A stretch of 51,105 nucleotides of DNA, from NCBI RefSeq assembly GCF_003949795.1, contig NZ_RPRY01000011.1, forward strand, positions 1-51,105. The letters run 5' to 3'. This document shows, in pieces, positions 43,293-50,025 of the stretch (positions are counted from its first letter, which is position 1; every line of letters starts with the position of its first letter). The notes under the pieces were generated by a model, which searched no databases, was not told the origin of the DNA, and was given only the letters and a program-made list of their open reading frames with translations. The position numbers and the translations under genes were made by a program. The DNA is from Streptomyces sp. WAC06614. GTDB taxonomy: Bacteria > Actinomycetota > Actinomycetes > Streptomycetales > Streptomycetaceae.

Positions 43293-43561
43293 CTCGGACG
43301 CCTGCGTGGAGCAGCTCGCGTTCTTCGAGGCGGTGGGATTGCGCGCCGGGGACCTGACCCCGTCGCCGCTGCCGGGAGCGGCCGGCGTGCGCCGCTCGTC
43401 GGCCGGCCGGGTGCCGGGCTCGGTCCGCCGTGCGCAGGCGGGTGAATCGCGGCGGCGGTGCCAGGCGTGTTGGCCGGGCGTTGCGGGCGCACGGAGCCGG
43501 CCGCGCGAGGCTGGAACTCCTGTCGGCCCGGCCCGGCGGGGGAAGGAAGTCCCGCGTCACG
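43293..43561. other. Gap between TfuA peptide and MFS gene
   Basis: A frame from GTG 43306 (VEQLAFFEAVGLRAGDLTPS) looks briefly coding but then becomes Arg/Gly-rich and runs into the MFS gene in another frame. It may be a degenerate remnant. No promoter recognised. Confidence 0.3.
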
Positions 43562-45106
43562 ATGGGGAAGAAACTCATCGCGATCGAGCCCCGCTGGTGG
43601 GTCGTCGTCATCGCGTCCGGCGCGTTGGCGCTCGGCTACGTCGACCAGGAAGCGGTCGCTGTCGCACTGCCCACGATCCAGCGCGATCTGGGCATGTCGC
43701 CCACGGAGTTGCAGCTCGTCGTCAACGCGTATCTGATCGCTCTCGCCGCGTGCATCGCGCTGGCGGGCCGGGCCGGGGACGTCTTCGGTCACCTCAGGGT
43801 CTTCCGGTGGGGCGTCGTCGTCTTTCTGCTCGCCTCGACGGCCTGCGGTCTGAGCGGATCCGTGATCGGGATCGTCCTCGGCCGCCTGGTCCAAGGCATG
43901 GGCGCGGCCATGATGGTGCCCAACGCCACGGCGGCGGTCATCGGCGCCTTCGATCCGCGGTCGCGGGGCAGGGCCTTGGCGTTCAGCGTGAGCATCGCCA
44001 TGGTCTTCCTCACCCTGGGTCCACCGATCGGGGGACTCCTCACGTCCTTGATCTCCTGGCGAGCGGTGTTCCTCGTCAACCCCCTGCTGGGTACCGGGCT
44101 CCTGGCCCTGATGAGTCGGGTGCTGCCGGCGAAGGACTGGCCGCCTCCTACGGCGCCCCGCGGGCGGATCGACTGGATCGCCATGCCGCTGATCGTGCTG
44201 GGATTGGGTTCGCTGACCCTCGGGGTGATGCAGACCCGGCAGTGGGGCTGGCTCTCGGCCGGAGTCCTCGGCCTTCTCGCGACGGCGGTGGTGTGCCTGG
44301 TCGCCACCGTCGTGTGGGAGCGCCGGCAGCCCGTCCCCCTGCTCGAACTGGGCCTGCTGTCCCTTCCGCTCTTCAGCACCGAGGTCCTGGTGGTCTCGGC
44401 CATCCGCTTCGCGGTCAGCGGATTCACGATCTTCAGTGTGATCTGGCTCCAGGACGTGCTGGGGTTCAGCCCCCTCGCCACCGGCCTGTCGCAGCTACCG
44501 TTCCTGCTGACGCTGCTCCCCGTCACCCTGTACGCGGGCGGCCTCTTCGACCGTATCGGCGCGCGCCTGCCCGTCGCGGTCGGCACGGTGGCGATCTCGG
44601 TGTCGCTGCTGTGGATGGCGGCCGTACTCGACCGGCTCTCCTACGAGCAACTCATCGCGCCCTACGTATTGCTGGGAGCCGGCCTCGGCCTGGCCGTCAG
44701 CCCCGCGATCACGGACCTGCTCAACTCGGCCCCCGAGGGCGCCCGGGGGCAGACCTCCGGTCTGGTGCAGACCAGCCGGGAGGTCGGTGCGGCACTGGGC
44801 ATCGCGGTGATGGGCACCGTCGTGTCGCACGGGCAGGCCCACCGGGTCCGGCAGCTGCTCACGGGCGAGGACACCTCCCCCGGCCGCGTCGCGGAGGTGG
44901 AACGCAGCATCGGCGCAGCGGTGGCCGATCCCGCGTCGGCACGGATCCCGGCCGGTCTGATCCCGGCGCTCCAGCACGCGGTCACCGACGCGGTCGCAAC
45001 CGCCTATGCCGTCGCGGGCGCCGTCACCGGGCTGGGCGCGCTGCTGTTCCTGTGGAGGTCGTGGGCCGTCGCTCGTGCCGACGGATCCGCAAGGAGCCAC
45101 CGATAG
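43562..45106 (+). CDS. DHA2-type MFS efflux transporter
   Basis: This 514-residue protein has about 14 membrane helices. Landmarks: LQLVVNAYLIALAACIALAG RAGD-type loop (motif A region AGRAGDVFGHLRVF), GRLVQGMGAAMMVPN (motif B-like) and LGPPIGGLLTSLISWRAVF (antiporter motif C). It belongs to the proton-driven drug exporter branch. Placed between the YcaO/TfuA pair and the preQ0 genes, it probably exports the product of this cluster or protects the producer. ATG 43562. Confidence 0.92.
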   Translation: MGKKLIAIEPRWWVVVIASGALALGYVDQEAVAVALPTIQRDLGMSPTELQLVVNAYLIALAACIALAGRAGDVFGHLRVFRWGVVVFLLASTACGLSGSVIGIVLGRLVQGMGAAMMVPNATAAVIGAFDPRSRGRALAFSVSIAMVFLTLGPPIGGLLTSLISWRAVFLVNPLLGTGLLALMSRVLPAKDWPPPTAPRGRIDWIAMPLIVLGLGSLTLGVMQTRQWGWLSAGVLGLLATAVVCLVATVVWERRQPVPLLELGLLSLPLFSTEVLVVSAIRFAVSGFTIFSVIWLQDVLGFSPLATGLSQLPFLLTLLPVTLYAGGLFDRIGARLPVAVGTVAISVSLLWMAAVLDRLSYEQLIAPYVLLGAGLGLAVSPAITDLLNSAPEGARGQTSGLVQTSREVGAALGIAVMGTVVSHGQAHRVRQLLTGEDTSPGRVAEVERSIGAAVADPASARIPAGLIPALQHAVTDAVATAYAVAGAVTGLGALLFLWRSWAVARADGSARSHR

Positions 45107-45150
45107 GCACGTAACGTCCTATTTATACCCTTTGTTCCTATCCTGGAACG

Positions 45151-45729
45151 ATGGATACGACACCGAAGATCGACGTTCGAGCCGCTACCCGCTCAGCGCG
45201 CGAGTTCCTGCTCGCCATGGGCCTCTCGCTGGACTCGGCCGGTCTCCAGGACACACCCAGGCGCATGGCGGAGGCCTACCGGGAACTGCTCAGCCCCCGC
45301 CGCTTCAACCTGACCACCTTCCCCAACGACGAGGGCTACGAAGAGCTGGTGCTGTCGCGCTCCATCCCGGTGCGCACCGTGTGCGAGCACCACATGCTGC
45401 CCTTCGTAGGAACCGCCCATGTCGCGTACCTGCCGGACGAACGCATCGTGGGGCTGTCCAAACTCGCCCGGCTCGTCGAGTACTACGCCCACCGCCCCCA
45501 GGTCCAGGAACGGCTCACCCGGCAGGTCGCCGACTGGCTCTACGACAACCTGCACCCCAAGGCCGTCGGCGTGGTCATCGAGGCGGAGCACTCGTGCATG
45601 ACCCTGCGGGGCGTGACCGCGGTGGGCTCGACGACCGTCACCTCGACCCTGCTCGGCAGCCTCCGCGACGACCCCAGCGCACGGGCGGAGTTCCTGTCCC
45701 TGATCGGCCTGCCCCCGCACCACAGTTAG
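45151..45729 (+). CDS. folE: GTP cyclohydrolase I
   Basis: This 192-residue enzyme has the FolE catalytic and zinc motifs: CEHHMLPF (C78, H81), AHVAYLP, GLSKLARLVEYYA and EAEHSCMTLRG (C149). It converts GTP to 7,8-dihydroneopterin triphosphate, the first step of both folate and 7-deazaguanine (queuosine/toyocamycin-type) pathways. The link to QueD and QueC genes directly downstream assigns it to the deazapurine pathway rather than to folate. A short A/T-rich region (45112-45143) precedes it and may hold a promoter. It is 44 bases after the MFS gene. Confidence 0.95.
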   Translation: MDTTPKIDVRAATRSAREFLLAMGLSLDSAGLQDTPRRMAEAYRELLSPRRFNLTTFPNDEGYEELVLSRSIPVRTVCEHHMLPFVGTAHVAYLPDERIVGLSKLARLVEYYAHRPQVQERLTRQVADWLYDNLHPKAVGVVIEAEHSCMTLRGVTAVGSTTVTSTLLGSLRDDPSARAEFLSLIGLPPHHS

Positions 45730-45740
45730 GAACACCGAAA

Positions 45741-46154
45741 ATGGAGCACTTCACCGTCACGAAGGTCCTGGACTTCGCCTACGGCCACCGCCTCGTCCGC
45801 TACAGCGGCAAGTGCCGCCACCTGCACGGCCACAACGGCCTGCTGGAAGTCGTCCTCGACTCCGACCGGCTGGACGACAAGGGCATGGTCATCGACTTCG
45901 GGCAGATCAAGGAGACCGTGGGCACCTGGGTCCGCGACCACCTCGACCACCGGCTGATCCTCTGCAAGGAAGACCCCCTGATCCCGCTCCTCGAAGCGGC
46001 CGGCGAACCCGTGTACGTCATGGCGGACAACCCCACGGCGGAGAACATCGCCAAGGAAGTGTGGAACAAGGCCAAGGCCGAAGGCCTGCCCGTCTGTGAG
46101 ACACGTCTGTGGGAAACCCCGACGAGCCTTGCCTGCTACCGCGGAGCACGGTGA
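45741..46154 (+). CDS. queD: 6-carboxy-5,6,7,8-tetrahydropterin synthase (QueD-like)
   Basis: This 137-residue protein has the PTPS/QueD zinc His triad H16, H29, H31 (FAYGHRLV; KCRHLHGHNG), catalytic Cys25, and the C-terminal WETPTSLACY signature of QueD proteins. It turns dihydroneopterin triphosphate into 6-carboxytetrahydropterin, the second step to preQ0. It lies 11 bases downstream of folE and overlaps the queC start by one base, so the three form one translation unit. Length is normal. Confidence 0.93.
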   Translation: MEHFTVTKVLDFAYGHRLVRYSGKCRHLHGHNGLLEVVLDSDRLDDKGMVIDFGQIKETVGTWVRDHLDHRLILCKEDPLIPLLEAAGEPVYVMADNPTAENIAKEVWNKAKAEGLPVCETRLWETPTSLACYRGAR

Positions 46155-46834
46155 TGGGAACGGTTGCGGTACTCGCCAGCGGGGGTCTCGACAGTTGCGC
46201 CCTGGTCGGCGACCTCGCCCGCCGGCACACGGTCCGCCCCCTGTACATCGCGTGCGGTCTCGCCTGGGAGCAGGAGGAGCGGCTCGCTCTCGACCGCTTC
46301 CTCGCCGCTCTGGACTCGCCCGCCGTCGAGCCCGTCACCGTCCTGCCGGCACCTGCCGCGGCCCTCTACGGCGAACACTGGAGCATCACCGGACGCGGTG
46401 TTCCCGGATGGCGAGCACCCGACATCGAGGTGGAGCTGCCGGGCCGTAGTCTCCTGCTCCTGACGACGGCAGCCGTATGGTGCTCACGCCACGACGTCGA
46501 GGAGATCGTGCTCGGGACACTCGCGGGCAACCCGATGCCCGATGCCTCACCCGCTTTCTTCCAGGACTTCGAGCGCTGCCTCAACACGGGCTTGGCACCC
46601 CACCGGATCGTGATCCGCCGCCCCTTGGCCGATCTGGCGAAGGACGCGGTCATCGCCGCCTTTCCGGATCTCCCGTTGCACGAGACCCTCACCTGCATGG
46701 CCCCCACGCACGACGCGACCGGGGTACTGCACTGCGGCGCCTGCAACAAATGCGCCGAGCGGCACGACGCCTTCCGACGGGCGGGCATCGCCGATGCCAC
46801 GCGCTACCGAAACGACCCCGGTACGGGCGCGTGA
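46154..46834 (+). CDS. queC: QueC-like 7-cyano-7-deazaguanine synthase
   Basis: This 226-residue PP-loop enzyme has SGGLDS at 9-14 (ATP pyrophosphate loop), GTLAGNPMPDASPAFF and a C-terminal zinc knuckle with C181, C194, C197, C200 (HCGACNKCAERHDAF). QueC converts 7-carboxy-7-deazaguanine to preQ0 via an amide. The preceding radical-SAM QueE is not in the window, so it must come from elsewhere or be bypassed. QueC-like proteins can also act on other carboxylates, so a different substrate is possible. TGATG overlap with queD. Confidence 0.9.
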   Translation: MGTVAVLASGGLDSCALVGDLARRHTVRPLYIACGLAWEQEERLALDRFLAALDSPAVEPVTVLPAPAAALYGEHWSITGRGVPGWRAPDIEVELPGRSLLLLTTAAVWCSRHDVEEIVLGTLAGNPMPDASPAFFQDFERCLNTGLAPHRIVIRRPLADLAKDAVIAAFPDLPLHETLTCMAPTHDATGVLHCGACNKCAERHDAFRRAGIADATRYRNDPGTGA

Positions 46835-46847
46835 GCGGGCGACGGGG

Positions 46848-47052
46848 GTCCACGACCGATTGACCGAAGCGTTGGTCGCCTTCGACAGCGCCGCCACGGG
46901 CGCGTCCGATCGCGGTGCGTTCTCGATCGAGGTGACCGATGAAGCAGGTGAGCTGGTCGGCGGGTTGACCGCACGGACATGGGGCGGCCTCTGCGGCATC
47001 GAGCTGTCGTGGGTGCGGGAGGACCGTCGCAAGGACGGCTGGGGCAGCAGGA
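46848..47052 (+). pseudogene. Truncated GNAT acetyltransferase (N-terminal part)
   Basis: In one frame the sequence reads VHDRLTEALVAFDSAATGAS, RGAFSIEVTDEAGELVGGLT, ELSWVREDRRKDGWGSR, which is the first half of a GNAT protein ending where motif A should continue. After GWGSR the frame degenerates. No start with ribosome site is visible. Likely a relic. Confidence 0.6.
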
Positions 47053-47143
47053 CCGGGACGACGACTCGGCGGTCGCCCGGTGCCGATCTTGCAGGTAGGT
47101 TGGCGTGAACCGATCCGGATGACAGGCCAGGGGGAACGTTCGC

Positions 47144-47317
47144 GTGAACGATGACGAGGTCAGGCGCGCCGTGGCTCGGGGGATCAGGGACTACGAGCGG
47201 TCCCGGCCGAAGCCGAAGGGTGTGATCGACGAGGCGTCCGGCGCCGCTTGCGGCTGCATCGTGATGTTCGTCGTGCTCCTGGTCGTCATGGGAATCGTCG
47301 TGGCCTGCAACACCTAG
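47144..47317 (+). CDS. Small single-span membrane protein
   Basis: A 57-residue frame from GTG 47144, with AGGGGGAA upstream, has a charged N-terminus (VNDDEVRRAVARGIRDYERS) and one C-terminal helix (IVMFVVLLVVMGIVVACNT) preceded by CGC. It is intact among broken genes. Function unknown. Confidence 0.6.
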   Translation: MNDDEVRRAVARGIRDYERSRPKPKGVIDEASGAACGCIVMFVVLLVVMGIVVACNT

Positions 47318-47555
47318 GTGTAATGACCACGAGCGTTGTTGACAGTGTTCTCGATCCCAGCAGGTCCTCAGGACTGGCGCGTCAGCGTGTCGAGGTCGGC
47401 GGGGTACCTGGCTGCTCTCCGCAGCGAACAGGTGCGCCGGGCCCGGAAACACGATGTCACCGCTCGTCATAGTGATGGACCTCACTCGACGTGAGCGGGA
47501 GCTGCCCCTGTCGCGCGATGGTCCCACGCGAGGGCGTCCGCCCAACGCCCGGCTG
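47318..47555. other. Spacer without gene
   Basis: No gene supported. TTGACA at 47339-47344 could be a -35 element but no matching -10 is clear. Confidence 0.4.
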
Positions 47556-47690
47556 CTATCGGTGAGGGTGCCCGGCTGGGTCGGGATCGTGGTCGGCGGC
47601 CCAGCTGGCGAGGATGCGCAGGGCGTCTTCGGAGTCGCTGCCCGGCTCGGCGCCATAGGCGAAGAGGATGAGGCCGTCGGCGGGTAGTTC
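47556..47690 (-). pseudogene. C-terminal fragment of MmyB-type XRE regulator
   Basis: The minus strand reads ELPADGLILFAYGAEPGSDS, EDALRILASWAADHDPDPAG, then stop. This is the conserved end of the MmyB-like ligand-binding domain found in actinobacterial XRE regulators. It has lost its start and its DNA-binding domain and meets an NmrA-like fragment at about 47688. Confidence 0.7.
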
Positions 47691-47867
47691 GTCTTCCGAT
47701 CCCTCGACGTCCCGGCCGCCGACGAGATCGGCAACATGTTCCAGTACTACGGCGACTTCGACCGGGAATTCACCGGGGCCCGCGACCTGACCACGGCACA
47801 GCAGCTCAACCCCGGGCTCAAGAGCTTCGACGCCTGGTTGGCCGACAACATCGCGCACATGAACTGA
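47688..47867 (+). pseudogene. C-terminal fragment of NmrA-type protein
   Basis: Plus strand reads SLDVPAADEIGNMFQYYGDF, ARDLTTAQQLNPGLKSFDAW, LADNIAHMN, then TGA at 47865-47867. The pattern (GNMFQ..., ARDL..., LNPxLxSFxxWL) is the C-terminus of NmrA/HSCARG-like NAD(P)-binding proteins. No start; truncated on the 5' side by the junction with the MmyB fragment. Confidence 0.65.
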
Positions 47868-48089
47868 AGGTCGGTTCCCTACCGCCCGCAAACAAACGGC
47901 AAGGTCGAGCGCCTGAACCGCACCCTGCTCGACGAGTGGGCCTATGTACGCCCGTACTCCAGCAATGCCGAACGCACCGACGCCTTGGCGGAATTCATCC
48001 CCACGTACAACCACCATCGCGGCCACACCGCGCTTGGCGGTCAGCCGCCCATCAGCCGAGTCAACAACCCTGCGGGTCAATACACCTAG
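47868..48089 (+). pseudogene. IS481-type transposase C-terminal fragment
   Basis: In the frame directly following the NmrA stop the sequence reads PYRPQTNGKVERLNRTLLDE, WAYVRPYSSNAERTDALAEF, YNHHRGHTALGGQPPISRV, then stop at 48087-48089. This is the end of the integrase core of an IS481-family transposase. The N-terminal part and both inverted repeats are missing, so it is an inactive remnant. Confidence 0.85.
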
Positions 48090-48095
48090 GGCATG

Positions 48096-48142
48096 CGGCC
48101 GGCTCCCTCCCGCCCGGGGTCCGGGCGGGAGGGAGCCGGCCG
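48096..48142 (-). terminator. Strong terminator after secreted protein gene
   Basis: A 22-bp perfect stem (48096-48117 with 48121-48142) and a 3-base loop. It ends 14 bases past the minus-strand stop at 48157. Confidence 0.9.
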
Positions 48143-48156
48143 TGTGGAGGTGGCGT

Positions 48157-48666
48157 CTACCAGGAGCGGTTGAACTTCACGTACCCGCCGTTGCGCTCCC
48201 ACCAGCCGGTGAAGCCCCAGTTGATCCAGCCGCCGTCACCCTGGTTCGTGAACTCGCCGGACTCGAAGATCCACAGGCCGTAGTGGATGTTGCCCCACTG
48301 GACGTTGGCGTAGACCCGGGTGCCCTGGAAGTGGTCGGCGTAGTTCTGGCTGAGGTTGAACAGCATCACGTTGTGCCGGCCGCCGGCCGCCTGGAAGGCC
48401 TTTTCGATCGCCTGCTGCACGAAGCCGCCCCGGTCGTCGGTGCTGATGCCGCGCAGCGCGTCGGCGATCGCCTGCCCCCGGCCGAGCTGGTCCATGGAGA
48501 CCTTGACGGTCACGCTCTTCGCGGCGGCCGCGGGCTGAGCCGCGTCGGGGGTGGCGGTCCGGGAGAGGGCGGCCGGCCGTTCGGCGGCCTGGGCCGGGAG
48601 AGCGGCGGCCCCGGTCATCGCGAGGGCGGTCAGAGCGATCGAGGCGAAGGCGGTCTTGCGACGCAT
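48157..48666 (-). CDS. Secreted protein, paralog A (stress-protein-like)
   Basis: This 169-residue protein has a signal peptide ending ALPAQAAE and a C-terminal domain ending IFESGEFTNQGDGGWINWGF and TGWWERNGGYVKFNRSW. The ending is shared almost word for word with its neighbour (paralog B) and resembles small exported actinobacterial stress proteins. The middle has AFQAAGGRHNVMLFNLSQNY. No catalytic residues stand out. ATG 48666. It has its own strong terminator. Confidence 0.8.
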   Translation of the reverse strand: MRRKTAFASIALTALAMTGAAALPAQAAERPAALSRTATPDAAQPAAAAKSVTVKVSMDQLGRGQAIADALRGISTDDRGGFVQQAIEKAFQAAGGRHNVMLFNLSQNYADHFQGTRVYANVQWGNIHYGLWIFESGEFTNQGDGGWINWGFTGWWERNGGYVKFNRSW

Positions 48667-48734
48667 GGCGGGATTCCTGTTCTGTCGTGTTCTGTTGTGG
48701 CGAGAGGAAGCAGGGGAGGACGAGGCGAGGGGGC

Positions 48735-49256
48735 TCACCAGGAGCGGCGGAAGGTCACATTGCCGCCGTCGCGGTCGAACCAGCCGCGGAAGGCCCAGTT
48801 GATCCAGCCGCCGTCACCGTGGTTCGTGAACTGGCCCGACTCGAAGACGAGCACCCGGTACGTGCCGTGCACGCCGCTGACCTTGGCGTCGTAGACCACG
48901 CCCTGCAGGTGGGTGGAGTAGCGGTTGGCGTCGTTGATGACCATGACGTTGTAGCGCTGCCCGGCCTCGTAGAACGAGCCTTCCATGAGGGACTTCACAT
49001 AGCCCGAGCGGTTCTGCCCGCGCTCGACGGCGTCGTTGATGATGTTGTACAGCCTGGCGGTGATGTCGACGATCGCCGTGACGGCGTCCACCCGTCCTGC
49101 CGCGAACGTGCCGGCCTCGCCCTGGGCCGCGGCCGTCACGGCCTTCGGCGCCGCGGGCGCCTCGACGGCGAAGGAAGCGGTGGCCGGCAGCAGGACGCCC
49201 GCGAGGGCGGCCGAGCTGACGAAGGCGAGGGCGAGGCGCTTGCGCACAACAGACAC
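48735..49256 (-). CDS. Secreted protein, paralog B (stress-protein-like)
   Basis: This 173-residue protein is read from GTG 49256 (VSVVRKRLALAFVSS), with AGGAG seven bases upstream; signal peptide ends near ATASFA. Its C-terminus VFESGQFTNHGDGGWINWAF, RGWFDRDGGNVTFRRSW parallels paralog A (FTN-xGDGGWINW-xF). It lacks Cys. The two genes are tandem and same-strand, 68 bases apart, so they arose by duplication. Function unknown. Confidence 0.8.
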   Translation of the reverse strand: MSVVRKRLALAFVSSAALAGVLLPATASFAVEAPAAPKAVTAAAQGEAGTFAAGRVDAVTAIVDITARLYNIINDAVERGQNRSGYVKSLMEGSFYEAGQRYNVMVINDANRYSTHLQGVVYDAKVSGVHGTYRVLVFESGQFTNHGDGGWINWAFRGWFDRDGGNVTFRRSW

Positions 49257-49674
49257 GACATTTCTCCTATTTATGGATGATTCGGGCATTGATGGCCCGG
49301 GGGAACTCCGCCGCCGCGCCGGGAAATTGCGAGGGGGGAGAGGGAAGGGAAGAGGGGCCGGGGCGGAAGGGGACCGAATATGGCCGAATTTCGGCGAACC
49401 AAATCGGCTGGCCCCTCTTTCGCCCCGTACAAACGGCAGACCGAATATGCTGCGGAGCTATCGGCGGGGTGTCGTCACCACGAAGTGGTGAGGTGTGCCG
49501 CGGGATCGTCCTGGCAGGGGCGGTCGCCGTGACGCGCGACCGGGAAGGGGGCGGGGACCACGGCCCGTCGGCGCAACAGGACCGAGCAGGACCAGGCGCA
49601 GAGCAGCAGGATGGCGGGCCACCAGGCCAGATGACCCGCCCCGCGTCTGAGGAAAGGATTCACCGTTGCCTTGT
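49257..49674. other. Gene-free upstream region with 11-bp direct repeat
   Basis: No gene in 418 bases. GACCGAATATG occurs at 49372-49382 and again at 49439-49449, 67 bases apart. The purine-rich run (GAGGGGGGAGAGGGAAGGGA, 49331-49350) and an A/T-rich patch near 49261-49275 just before paralog B suggest promoter and leader sequence. Confidence 0.45.
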
Positions 49675-49851
49675 CTAGAGAATCGGGGGGCAGTACGTCC
49701 ACTCGGTGTCCAGGGGCCCGTTCTCGCAGGGGGCGAAGGCCGGGGCGGATTCCGTGGCGCGCGGGTTCTCGTGCGCCGACGCCCCGGCCGCGAGGCCGCC
49801 GGACACGACCGTCGCCAACAACGCCGCACAGAAGAACCGGGTGAACTTCAT
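49675..49851 (-). CDS. Short secreted peptide with two-Cys loop
   Basis: A 58-residue product starts MKFTRFFCAALLATVVSGGL with a signal peptide ending near AGASAHE. The mature part of about 32 residues contains PCENGPLDTEWTYCPP, in which two Cys 12 residues apart could form a disulfide loop. ATG 49851 has AGGAG upstream. It is divergent from a LuxR-type regulator. No family recognised. Confidence 0.65.
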   Translation of the reverse strand: MKFTRFFCAALLATVVSGGLAAGASAHENPRATESAPAFAPCENGPLDTEWTYCPPIL

Positions 49852-49908
49852 GCTGCACTCCTGAGGTCCTGAGAAACGAAGCGGATCCCTCGCCGGGATT
49901 GCGGTGAC

Positions 49909-49935
49909 CGGGAATTTCTTTCTCGGTAATTCCCG
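49909..49935. promoter_or_regulatory. 27-bp palindrome in divergent promoter
   Basis: CGGGAATT-N11-AATTCCCG lies midway between the secreted peptide gene and the LuxR-type gene. Long dyads of this size with A/T cores are typical operators. Confidence 0.55.
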
Positions 49936-50025
49936 ATGACTCAAGAATGGCTCGACCCCGGAACCCCGGTCCAGGTGGAGCAGCCCTCAGCAAGGTGCGT
50001 GGCAAGAAAGAGAGACCTCCCAAAT

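Noticed and set aside
45151..46834. Folate or tetrahydrobiopterin pathway genes
   Set aside because: FolE and a PTPS-like protein alone would allow this, but the QueC-type PP-loop enzyme with four Cys and the QueD ending point to 7-deazaguanine synthesis.
47868..48089. A functional IS481 element
   Set aside because: Only the last 70 codons remain and no terminal inverted repeats were found.
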